Part shown: positions 1 to 6,335 of the stretch, in pieces
Numbering within the stretch: position 1 is the stretch's first letter
Layout: every line of letters starts with the position of its first letter
Source: Glaesserella parasuis
Lineage (GTDB): Bacteria; Pseudomonadota; Gammaproteobacteria; Enterobacterales; Pasteurellaceae
Reading direction: 5' to 3'
Length of the DNA: 31,914 nucleotides
Assembly: GCF_002015085.1 (NCBI RefSeq)
Contig: NZ_MUXW01000012.1
Coordinates: 1-31,914 of the forward strand
Program-made: the position numbers and the translations under genes
Notes under the pieces: model-generated
What the model saw: the letters and a program-made list of their open reading frames with translations, nothing else
The model's database searches: none
What the model was told of the DNA's origin: nothing

Positions 1-489
1 TTTTTTAGCGCTCTGTTTAAGAGTCAATGCCATGATTTTTAATTCTTTTCCAGCTATAGATTGATGTTTTTTTCTTAATGCTCTCATCACAATAGCTACC
101 ATATGAAAATGGCACATTTGCGTCGGTGTATTCAATAAATCTTTCAATAAACCTCGCCTGCCGTCACAGGTAATTAATTGAATTTTATAGTCTTTCATAC
201 GAAGTGAATTAAATGCTATTCTGTAATAAACATCTTTTTCTGTTTTAATAACACGATGGTGAACTACCTTTTTAGAAAGCGAATCCATCAGGAGTAGAAT
301 ACCAAATTCACGACCAAAGAATGTGGTATCCGCAATAATATTTAAATCACGTGATTGGGGTGGATTTAATTTCTTTTTAAGGGTAAATGTTTTATTACAA
401 GCATTACATTTATAGCGTTGAATATTATTTCTTATACCATGTTTGCGAATGTCACTACTGTGGCAAAAAATGACATTTTTTTGGTTCAT
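1..489 (-). pseudogene. IS256-like transposase, N-terminal part, internally deleted
   Basis: An open frame runs from ATG at 489 to the window edge without a stop. It resembles the copy at 24601-25130: both contain D-T-T-F-F-G-R, a (C/G)DGRRGL block and a Q-x-C-x-F-H-M block, typical of IS256/Mutator-type DDE transposases with an N-terminal zinc-binding segment. Compared with that copy, about 40 residues are missing in frame between the zinc segment (ending KKKLN) and PPQSRDLNII. That is the stretch expected to hold the helix-turn-helix. The first cysteine of the zinc motif is also changed (V-I-F-C here, C-P-F-C in the other copy). The frame is open but the protein is probably non-functional. 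An adapted short form cannot be excluded. Confidence 0.7.
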
Positions 490-565
490 AATTCAAAAAA
501 GTGGCTTAAAGCCCGTAATATAAGACTTTAAGCCACTTTTTAGCAACCAGTTTGTCTACTATGCC
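1..565 (-). mobile_element. IS256-like element (variant with N-terminal zinc motif), partial at window edge
   Basis: The inside of this insertion sequence lies toward the window start and its outer end is at about 565. Read on the minus strand the terminal repeat is GGCATAGTAGACAAA(C/A)TGG. The same end recurs at 16347, 24523 and 28712, which defines the element family. Just inside the end is a long hairpin: the arm at 495-511 (AAGTGGCTTAAAG core) pairs with 526-541. An equivalent but decayed hairpin lies inside the 24523 copy. The end touches the hisIE stop codon, so insertion occurred exactly at the 3' end of the his operon. The element continues beyond position 1. Confidence 0.8.
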
Positions 566-1206
566 TATTTATGTGAGCCTTCAGGGTGTAACCCTATGCC
601 CTGATGACGCTCTTTTAATTTTGCAATCACATCCTGCCAAGCAAGCCCTTCATTATGTAATAAAACTGTTAGGTGATAGACTAAATCTGTCGCTTCACCT
701 ACAAGTTCTTCACGATCTTTCGCCATTGCCGCAAGTGCCGTTTCAACCCCTTCTTCGCCGACTTTCTGTGCAATTTTCTTCGTGCCTTTCGCATAAAGTT
801 TTGCCGTGTAAGAACTTTCAGGATCGGCGTTTTTACGCTCGGCAAGAGTACGTTCTAATTTGCTAAACCACGTCCAATCGCCTTCGGATTGGGTTTCAAA
901 CTGATGAAAACAACTTTCCGCTCCAGTATGGCAAGTTTCCCCAATCGGATCGGCTAAAATCAGCAAGGTATCGTTATCACAATCCAAGCTCATATCCACC
1001 ACGTTTAAGAAATTGCCCGAAGTTTCCCCTTTCGTCCATAAGCGTTGCTTGGTGCGAGAGAAAAAGGTAACTTTTTTCTCGGCTAATGTTTTGCCTAATG
1101 CTTCTTGGTTCATATAACCAAGCATTAGGACTTCACAGGTTTGGGCGTTTTGGATGATAACGGGGAGAAGGTTATCGACTTTTTGCCAATTTACTTTATT
1201 TATCAT
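565..1206 (-). CDS. hisI: HisIE, bifunctional phosphoribosyl-AMP cyclohydrolase / phosphoribosyl-ATP pyrophosphatase
   Basis: This enzyme performs steps 2 and 3 of histidine synthesis: it removes pyrophosphate from PR-ATP and opens the ring of PR-AMP. It is cytoplasmic, 213 aa. The HisI domain occupies residues 1-110, with metal ligands D75-C76-D77, D79, C92 and C99 in SLDCDNDT...ETCHTGAESC. The HisE domain occupies 115-203, with the acidic helix pairs E151/E152/E155 and E171/D174. Start ATG 1206 is preceded by AAGGA. It is the last his gene. The C-terminus runs about 11 residues past the usual ...ERHQ end, and those codons cover a small hairpin (583-595). The TAG stop abuts the end of the IS256-like element. 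No terminator is left between gene and IS. Confidence 0.96.
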   Translation of the reverse strand: MINKVNWQKVDNLLPVIIQNAQTCEVLMLGYMNQEALGKTLAEKKVTFFSRTKQRLWTKGETSGNFLNVVDMSLDCDNDTLLILADPIGETCHTGAESCFHQFETQSEGDWTWFSKLERTLAERKNADPESSYTAKLYAKGTKKIAQKVGEEGVETALAAMAKDREELVGEATDLVYHLTVLLHNEGLAWQDVIAKLKERHQGIGLHPEGSHK

Positions 1207-1222
1207 TCTCTATCCTTATTTT

Positions 1223-1273
1223 CCTAGCACGGCAAGCCGTACTAGGTTACGCATAATTGGGTGGCGTTGCCAC
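1223..1273. repeat. Y1-transposon end (3' side of transposase copy 1): hairpin - linker - hairpin
   Basis: Outer palindrome at 1223-1246 (CCTAGCACGGC / GCCGTACTAGG), then linker TTACGCATAATTGG, then inner hairpin GTGGC-gtt-GCCAC at 1261-1273, ending 3 bases before the transposase stop codon. The linker is repeated inverted on the other side of the gene at 1763-1774 (AATTATGCGTAA). The outer palindrome is the same as at 11739-11763 in the hisD leader region. Confidence 0.85.
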
Positions 1274-1276
1274 TCT

Positions 1277-1731
1277 TTATAAATTTCTTTCGAAATATTG
1301 TTCATCATATTTAATGCCATAATCCGCTAATAAAAATTTTATTTCATCCACAAAATTTTGGCTTTTATGATGCTCTTTTTGATTTTTAATGTAATTGATG
1401 ATTTGTGCTTTTTCTCGTTCGCTATAAGTTAACGCACAATAACCTTTCGACCACGCATAAAAATCAGGAAAATAATTACGATGTTGTTCTAAAAATAAAT
1501 GGGTACTATTTTTAAATGCTTCACAAAATCTGCTACATTGATGGTTGCTTTTAATTCAACAAATAGATGCAAATGATCAGGCATACCATTTATTCGATAA
1601 AGCACCACACCTTGCTCTTTCACATAACCCCAAATATAACGATACAAAATTTCTTCGTGTTCTTCCACAATAGTTGGTAAACCATATTTTGTACGAAAAA
1701 CAATATGATAAAGCAACCTTGTATAGCTCAT
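1277..1731 (-). pseudogene. IS200/IS605-type Y1 transposase, copy 1 (frameshifted)
   Basis: Relative of the intact copies at 3573-4028 and 8749-9204. The N-terminal part (from ATG 1731, AGGGAT upstream) has the HUH motif in MPDHLHLFVEL. The frame breaks at about 1510-1518, after FVKHLK. Reading continues one frame over as STHLFLEQHRNYFPDF..., includes the catalytic tyrosine region IINYIKNQKEHH and ends at TAA 1277-1279. One base missing from a short A-run (minus strand TTAAAAATAG) explains the break. Apart from this frameshift all catalytic motifs are preserved, so inactivation looks recent, or the base was lost in sequencing. It sits between hisF and hisIE in operon orientation. Confidence 0.88.
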
Positions 1732-1745
1732 TTTATATCCCTAAA

Positions 1746-1799
1746 CGGTGGCAAAGCCACCGAATTATGCGTAACCGATTGCGACAATGTCGCTGTCGG
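1746..1799. repeat. Y1-transposon end (5' side of transposase copy 1): hairpin - linker - hairpin
   Basis: Inner hairpin CGGTGGC-aaa-GCCACCG at 1746-1762, linker AATTATGCGTAA at 1763-1774 (reverse complement of the linker on the other side), and outer imperfect hairpin at 1775-1799 (CCGA..GCGAC-aat-GTCGC..TCGG). It ends 2 bases before the hisF stop codon, so the element fills the hisF-hisIE junction completely. The inner hairpin has the same GTGGC/GCCAC stem as the partner end, while the outer hairpins of the two ends differ. Confidence 0.82.
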
Positions 1800-1801
1800 T
1801 A

Positions 1802-2575
1802 CTAACGGCGGATCTCAACATTTTGCTGAGCCAAATAATCCTTCAACTCCCCAATATTGATAATCTGTTTATGAAACACACTCGCTGCCAGTGCGCCGTC
1901 CACATTCGCATCAATAAACGCATCTCTAAAATGCACCATTTCGCCTGCACCGCCCGAGGCAATCAGCGGTACGTGGCAGGCTTCACGCACTTTTTTCAGT
2001 TGGGCTAAATCATAGCCGTTGCGTACGCCGTCTTGGTTCATCATATTTAACACGATTTCGCCGGCACCTCGTTTTTGCACTTCTGCCACCCAATCGAGCA
2101 GCTGCCAGTTGGTTTGGCGGGTGCGTTTTTCATCGCCGGTGTATTGATTAACCCAATACTTGCCTGTTTCTTTTTCGAACCAACTATCAATACCCACCAC
2201 AATGGCTTGCACGCCAAAGCGATCTGCAAGACGGGAAATCAGATCAGGATCCGCCAGTGCGGGCGAATTGATAGAAATTTTATCCGCACCGAAGGCAAAA
2301 ATCTGCTCTGCATCGTCAATGGTTTTAATGCCACCCGCCACGCAGAAGGGAATATCGATCACTTCCGCTACACGCTCCACCCAGCTTTTATCCACCGTTC
2401 TACCGTCTGATGAGGCGGTAATATCGTAGAATACCAATTCGTCCGCCCCTTCTTCCGCATAGCGTTTGGCAAGCGGTACGATGTCGCCGATAATTTCGTG
2501 ATTGCGGAATTGTACGCCTTTGACTACTTGTCCATCACGCACATCTAAACAAGGGATTATCCGTTTTGCCAACAT
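1802..2575 (-). CDS. hisF: HisF, imidazole glycerol phosphate synthase cyclase subunit
   Basis: Cyclase half of the HisF-HisH heterodimer. It uses ammonia delivered from HisH to convert PRFAR into imidazole glycerol phosphate and AICAR. 257 aa, a full-length (beta/alpha)8 barrel. Catalytic D11 (IIPCLDVRDG) and D130 (VVGIDSW) are in place, and phosphate-binding loops are seen in CVAGGIK and ASGGAGEM. The start at 2575 overlaps the hisA 3' end by 19 bases, a typical translational coupling of these two genes. The stop at 1802 lies directly against the transposon end at 1799. Confidence 0.97.
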   Translation of the reverse strand: MLAKRIIPCLDVRDGQVVKGVQFRNHEIIGDIVPLAKRYAEEGADELVFYDITASSDGRTVDKSWVERVAEVIDIPFCVAGGIKTIDDAEQIFAFGADKISINSPALADPDLISRLADRFGVQAIVVGIDSWFEKETGKYWVNQYTGDEKRTRQTNWQLLDWVAEVQKRGAGEIVLNMMNQDGVRNGYDLAQLKKVREACHVPLIASGGAGEMVHFRDAFIDANVDGALAASVFHKQIINIGELKDYLAQQNVEIRR

Positions 2576-3303
2576 TCGACTGCCTCCGCCACATTAAATT
2601 TACCTTCTAACAACGCACGTCCCACGATTACGCCAGCCACGCCTGTACCTTTTAACGCTTGAATATCCGCAAGCGAACCGATACCGCCCGATGATTGGAA
2701 ATTCACATCAGGATATTTGGCACAAATTTCTTTATACAAATCCACGTTTGACCCCGCCAACGTGCCGTCACGAGAAATGTCCGTACATAAAACGTGCTGC
2801 AAACCGACCGATTGGAAATCGTCAATCAATTCTTCCAGTGACACGCCGCTTGCCTCTTGCCAACCGCTAATCGCAATGATTTTTCGACCGCTTGTATCAA
2901 TGTTCACGTCCAACGCCAGCACGAATTTCTCCGCCCCGTATTTATTGAACCAGCCCTTGACTATCTCACGTTCTTTGACCGCTGTGGAGCCAATCACCAC
3001 ACGGTTCGCTCCCACCGCCAATAAATCCGCCACATCTTGCTCCGAGCGAATACCGCCGCCCACTTGGATTTTACATTTGGTCGCCGCAATAATCTCACCG
3101 ATAAGTGCGGTCTGTCTTTTGGCAGGATCTTTCGCCCCCGTCAAATCCACCAAATGCAACTGCTCCGCCCCTTGTGCAAGGTAGCTCGCAAATTGCTCAA
3201 TCGGATTATCGCTATAAGTCGTCTGTTTGGCATAATCGCCTTGGTGCAATCGCACCACCTGCCCATCAATCAAATCAAGGGCGGGGATAATAGATTTTTT
3301 CAT
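2557..3303 (-). CDS. hisA: HisA, ProFAR isomerase
   Basis: Isomerises ProFAR to PRFAR, step 4 of the pathway, in the cytoplasm. 248 aa, normal length. (beta/alpha)8 barrel with catalytic D10 (IIPALDLIDG) and D132 (LALDVN), plus the CTDISRDGT strand and phosphate loops VGGGIR and SSGGIG. The gene carries both uptake-signal dialects: a Hin-type core AAGTGCGGT at 3103-3111 and an Apl-type core on the other strand at 2887-2895. A repeat cluster of about 270 bp separates it from transposase copy 2 upstream. Confidence 0.97.
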   Translation of the reverse strand: MKKSIIPALDLIDGQVVRLHQGDYAKQTTYSDNPIEQFASYLAQGAEQLHLVDLTGAKDPAKRQTALIGEIIAATKCKIQVGGGIRSEQDVADLLAVGANRVVIGSTAVKEREIVKGWFNKYGAEKFVLALDVNIDTSGRKIIAISGWQEASGVSLEELIDDFQSVGLQHVLCTDISRDGTLAGSNVDLYKEICAKYPDVNFQSSGGIGSLADIQALKGTGVAGVIVGRALLEGKFNVAEAVECWQNG

Positions 3304-3316
3304 TGTGTTTCCTTGT

Positions 3317-3433
3317 CCTAGGGTAGCAAGCTACCCTAGGTTACGTATAATCCTACCCCTTTGGGGTAGATGTAGTCTTACTACCCCAAAGGGGTAAGCT
3401 TATGATTAACCTAGGGTAATTTATTACCCTAGG
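3317..3433. mobile_element. Miniature non-autonomous Y1-transposon (two ends, no transposase)
   Basis: A 117-bp symmetric structure. Outer palindrome 3317-3340 (CCTAGGGTAGC/GCTACCCTAGG), linker TTACGTATAAT, inner hairpin CTACCCC-ttt-GGGGTAG at 3353-3369, an 11-base spacer, inner hairpin CTACCCC-aaa-GGGGTAA at 3381-3397, inverted linker GCTTATGATTAA, outer palindrome 3410-3433 (CCTAGGGTAA/TTACCCTAGG). The same hairpins flank transposase copy 2 next door. This copy therefore looks like that element with its transposase gene removed, comparable to a MITE or a BIME pair. Confidence 0.8.
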
Positions 3434-3457
3434 TACTGCTATGTCGTTTCCCCTAGA

Positions 3458-3493
3458 GCTGCTTGTTTGTCGTAGGCTGCTTGTTTGTCCTAG
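3458..3493. repeat. Tandem 18-bp direct repeat at a transposon boundary
   Basis: Two adjacent copies of GCTGCTTGTTTGTC(G/C)TAG at 3458-3475 and 3476-3493 differ at one base. The second copy runs into the outer palindrome of the transposase copy 2 element (starts 3489). The CCTAG that opens that palindrome is therefore the tail of the repeat unit. It could be a replication slippage product or a scar of repeated excision and insertion. Confidence 0.7.
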
Positions 3494-3541
3494 GGTAGCA
3501 AGCTACCCTAGGTTATGCATGATCCTACCCCGTTGGGGTAG
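3489..3541. repeat. Y1-transposon end (3' side of transposase copy 2)
   Basis: Outer palindrome 3489-3512 (CCTAGGGTAGC/GCTACCCTAGG, same stems as the miniature copy at 3317), linker TTATGCATGAT, inner hairpin CTACCCC-gtt-GGGGTAG at 3525-3541. About 30 bases separate it from the transposase stop codon. Confidence 0.85.
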
Positions 3542-3572
3542 ATATGGCACCTAGATACAACTTGGCTAAATA

Positions 3573-4028
3573 TTATAAATTTCTATCAATAAAGTTAGCA
3601 TCAACTTCTACACCAGCTTCAGCCAGTAGAAATTTTGCTTCATCCATAAAACTCGTATGTTTATGGTGTTCTTTTTGATTTTTGATGTAGTTAATAATTT
3701 TTGCTTTATCTCTTTCGCAATAAGTTAATGCACAATAACCTACTGCCCATTCAGTAAAATCAGGAAATAATGATTTATTTTGTTCTAAAAATAAATGCGT
3801 TGTCTTTTTTAACTTCCGCACAAATTCCGATACAGGAATAGTTTGATGAATTTCCACAAATAAATGAATATGATCGGGCATTCCATTCACTCGGTATAAA
3901 ACGCTTTGATGATCTTGAACAAATTTCCAAATACAACGATAAAGCTCATTTTCATATTGTTCATTAATGGCGTGAACCCCATATTTTGTCCGAAAAACAA
4001 TATGATAAAGTAAACGTGTATAACTCAT
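3573..4028 (-). CDS. IS200/IS605-type Y1 transposase, copy 2 (intact)
   Basis: 151-aa single-domain Y1 (HUH) nuclease of the IS200/TnpA fold. The HUH pair is H53-I-H55 in MPDHIHLFVEI. The catalytic tyrosine is Y114 in IINYIKNQKEHH. Known relatives cut and join single-stranded DNA at hairpin ends, and the family includes REP-associated transposases. Start: ATG 4028 is chosen because GAGGAAT lies directly upstream; a TTG four codons earlier overlaps that site. The gene lies between yiiM and hisA, on the operon strand, inside matching hairpin-linker-hairpin ends. No accessory TnpB is present. All key residues are intact, so activity is plausible but unproven. Confidence 0.9.
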   Translation of the reverse strand: MSYTRLLYHIVFRTKYGVHAINEQYENELYRCIWKFVQDHQSVLYRVNGMPDHIHLFVEIHQTIPVSEFVRKLKKTTHLFLEQNKSLFPDFTEWAVGYCALTYCERDKAKIINYIKNQKEHHKHTSFMDEAKFLLAEAGVEVDANFIDRNL

Positions 4029-4040
4029 TATATTCCTCAA

Positions 4041-4093
4041 TTACCCCAAAGGGGTAAGCTTATACATAACCAAGGGTAACTTGTTACCCTTGG
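4041..4093. repeat. Y1-transposon end (5' side of transposase copy 2), supplies the yiiM stop codon
   Basis: Inner hairpin TTACCCC-aaa-GGGGTAA at 4041-4057, linker GCTTATACATAA at 4058-4069, outer palindrome 4070-4093 (CCAAGGGTAAC/GTTACCCTTGG). The last codons and the TAA of the MOSC gene (4084-4093) are encoded by this palindrome, so insertion appears to have replaced the original end of that gene. Confidence 0.85.
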
Positions 4094-4749
4094 GTTAATC
4101 GCCCCAACTGATTTCTCAACGTCCGCTTAAACGCCTCTGCCAGCACTTCGCAAGCCAACGCTTTTTCTAACTCTGCACGCATTACCTCAGTTGTTTTTTG
4201 TGCGGCAAGTTGGTTTAGATGCATAATGTTTAAATCCGGATACGGGCGTTGCAAGCGGTGGATTTTGTCGCCTTTTTTGCAAACGCCGGTTTGAACCACA
4301 CGCACATACCAACCTGTTAAACCTTGCTCTCGCACGATTTTTTGCGTCTCCGCACACTCAGAATTAAGCGACAACCGCTCGCAAGGTTTGCGTGGTTGCG
4401 ACACTTCTAAAATCACATCGCCGATTTGATAACGGTCGCCCACACAAACGTTGGTTTCATCCAATTCGGAAACGATAAAATTCTCGCCGTAAATCGCCGT
4501 GTTCTTCCAATCGAAATCTTTACCAATAAGTGCGGTCAATTTTTCAAAGGTTTTTTCCGCCATAAAAAACAATGCCTTATCTACACCGCCATGGTGGGCT
4601 TTCAAGCCCACATCATTACCTTCCGCCCCTAATTCGTGAACGGTGATTTTATCCACAGGTTGCTTGCGAATAGCACTTTCTAAGGTTGTTCCGTCCGCAA
4701 AAGTGACGTTTTCTACCAAACCGATTTTTAAGGCTAACACTTCCGCCAT
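4084..4749 (-). CDS. MOSC domain protein, YiiM-like
   Basis: 221 aa. The MOSC domain (residues about 20-160) carries the conserved cysteine in SQPRKPCERLS and the GENF motif. It is followed by the C-terminal three-helix region (QLAAQKTTEVMRAELEKAL...). This architecture matches E. coli YiiM, linked in the literature to detoxification of N-hydroxylated base analogues with molybdenum cofactor. Its start ATG overlaps the hisH stop as TAATG, so translation is coupled to hisH. It has no known role in histidine synthesis. The extreme C-terminus (TQG-stop) derives from the adjacent transposon palindrome. It contains a Hin-type uptake core (AAGTGCGGTCAATTTTT) at 4528. Confidence 0.85.
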   Translation of the reverse strand: MAEVLALKIGLVENVTFADGTTLESAIRKQPVDKITVHELGAEGNDVGLKAHHGGVDKALFFMAEKTFEKLTALIGKDFDWKNTAIYGENFIVSELDETNVCVGDRYQIGDVILEVSQPRKPCERLSLNSECAETQKIVREQGLTGWYVRVVQTGVCKKGDKIHRLQRPYPDLNIMHLNQLAAQKTTEVMRAELEKALACEVLAEAFKRTLRNQLGRLTQG

Positions 4750-5342
4750 TAAATATTCTCCACAAAATTTTTCAACAACTGCGCCCCGTTTTTGCCCGAA
4801 CGCTCAGGGTGGAACTGCACGCCATAAAAGTTTTTGCTCGCAATCGCCGCCGAAAAATCCACGCCATAGTTGCTGGTCGCAATAGTGTTTTCATTCGGCA
4901 ACACCGCATAACTATGCACAAAATAGAAATGGCTGGCTTGCTCAATGCCGGCAAACAGCGGATGATCCGCCGCATAACGCACACGGTTCCAGCCCATATG
5001 CGGCAACGGCAAGCCTGTATTCGGAATCAGTTCCGTTTTGCCGTTCATCAGGCGCAGGGTTTCCACATTGCCTTCGGTGGAAAACTCCGTCATCAGCTGC
5101 ATCCCCAAACAGATGCCAAGCATCGGTTGGGTAGCATTTTGAATGGTTTCAATCATCTGACGATCCTGCAGATTTTTCATCGCCGCAATCGCCGTCCCCA
5201 CGCCCGGTAACAGCAATTTATCCGCCGATTTAATCTTCGCCAAATCACGGCTAATTTCCGCTTGAATTCCCAAACGGTCGAATGCAAATTTTACAGAAGA
5301 CAGGTTTGCACAGCCTGTGTCGATGATTACTAAATTAGTCAT
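4749..5342 (-). CDS. hisH: HisH, imidazole glycerol phosphate synthase glutaminase subunit
   Basis: Class I glutamine amidotransferase that hydrolyses glutamine and channels ammonia to HisF. 197 aa, full length. The catalytic triad is visible: C78 in GICLGMQ, H178 and E180 in GVQFHPERSG. The oxyanion region LLPGVGT is also present. The start at 5342 lies only 2 bases after the stop of the accessory gene 5345-5941, with a weak AAGAT ahead, so translation probably relies on coupling to that inserted gene. In the unmodified Pasteurellaceae arrangement it would be expected to follow hisB directly (recalled, not checked here). Confidence 0.97.
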   Translation of the reverse strand: MTNLVIIDTGCANLSSVKFAFDRLGIQAEISRDLAKIKSADKLLLPGVGTAIAAMKNLQDRQMIETIQNATQPMLGICLGMQLMTEFSTEGNVETLRLMNGKTELIPNTGLPLPHMGWNRVRYAADHPLFAGIEQASHFYFVHSYAVLPNENTIATSNYGVDFSAAIASKNFYGVQFHPERSGKNGAQLLKNFVENI

Positions 5343-5344
5343 AA

Positions 5345-5941
5345 TTATGAGATCTTAACTATATAAAATTTCTTATTCTCACCAAATTTTTGCCATATTA
5401 TTTGGTAAGTTTCCTTTAATGATATAGAGTATTTTTCTTTTCCTGTCGGTTTTTCTATATCTCCAGTTATTTGTTTTCCATTACGAAAATAAGCATAAAT
5501 CCCATCAATCTTACCCTTCTTCTTATAAAAATTTTCATCTTCAACAATTGTAATACAATAATTCCTAACAAATCCTTTACATTCCGCTTTGACTGTTTCC
5601 ATAAAATGTATATCTTTAATAAAACTAAACATCTTTTCAGGGTATTGACCATTAGTTGCATTTGCAAATTTTAGCTCTATTGCATATTTTTCATCATTTT
5701 CATATTTATTTAATATAACTATATCTATTTCTTTTTTCTCATTTTTATCTTTTGGTATATAACCAAAATCTTTGACATTTCTTTCAAATTGAATTTTATA
5801 GTCTTTATTGTTTTCGTTTAGCTTTTCTCTTAAGAATATACCAAGTTCATGCTGAAAGCTAAACTCATTATAAATTTCAATATCTTCTTTATATTTTAAA
5901 TAACTAAAGAAATCATTAACTAAACTTTCTATATCTAACAT
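5345..5941 (-). CDS. Putative PD-(D/E)XK-fold protein in the his operon, function unknown
   Basis: 198 aa, lysine and asparagine rich, much more AT-rich than the his genes around it. No family is recognised with certainty. The pattern E32 (FQHELG), D73 (KKEIDIVILN) and E89-x-K91 (YAIELKFA) with the right beta-strand spacing is the usual layout of a PD-(D/E)XK nuclease core. No membrane segment or signal peptide is seen. It lies 8 bases downstream of a truncated DUF1016 gene and 2 bases upstream of hisH, on the same strand, so it is co-transcribed with the his genes. Full DUF1016/YhcG proteins end in a nuclease domain of this fold. Whether this separate protein replaces it is inference. Confidence 0.6.
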   Translation of the reverse strand: MLDIESLVNDFFSYLKYKEDIEIYNEFSFQHELGIFLREKLNENNKDYKIQFERNVKDFGYIPKDKNEKKEIDIVILNKYENDEKYAIELKFANATNGQYPEKMFSFIKDIHFMETVKAECKGFVRNYCITIVEDENFYKKKGKIDGIYAYFRNGKQITGDIEKPTGKEKYSISLKETYQIIWQKFGENKKFYIVKIS

Positions 5942-5949
5942 AAAACTTC

Positions 5950-6294
5950 CTAAAATAATCGTTTATCCGCATCATCAAGGCGTAATAACATACGATATTG
6001 CGTCCAGTTCAATTGCGTCCGCAGTGCGGACGCAATTGGAAACGCACGATAAAATTGGCGATACCAATTTAATTGGCGAGAAGAAAACGCACTGCCAAAT
6101 TCAGGCACAAGTTGCTGAGCCAGCTCTTTAATCAAATAAGCGCCATAATCCGCCCGATCTTGTCCTTGCTGTTCTTCTTCAAAAATCTGCTTGCCGATAT
6201 GCCAATACATCAGCACCCGTTGAAAATCCACTGCACGAATTGCGGTCTTGCGGGATTGAAGGATGATTTGTTTGATGTCGGTGGTTAAAGACAT
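5950..6294 (-). pseudogene. DUF1016 (YhcG) N-terminal domain, truncated
   Basis: 114 aa from ATG 6294, chosen because GGAG stands 7 bases upstream; the ATG at 6306 has no ribosome site. The sequence (VDFQRVLMYWHIGKQIFEEEQQGQ..., SSRQLNWYRQFYRAFP, LNWTQYRMLLRLDDADKR) matches the N-terminal winged-helix-like domain of YhcG/DUF1016 proteins. These are normally about 340 aa with a C-terminal PD-(D/E)XK nuclease domain. The frame stops just after the LLRL...K segment, so the nuclease half is missing. It could be a dead remnant or a free-standing DNA-binding module. Confidence 0.75.
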
Positions 6295-6335
6295 TTGACA
6301 CTCCATGAATTTAAATCAGAGTTTAAACTTTTAGA

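Noticed and set aside
1787..3321. Several plus-strand open frames of 70-155 codons opposite hisF and hisA
   Set aside because: They are antisense shadows of conserved genes with codon patterns explained by the his proteins.
3304..3572. Possible CRISPR array from multiple palindromic repeats
   Set aside because: Repeats are unequal, inverted relative to each other, not regularly spaced and have no spacers or cas genes; they fit transposon ends.
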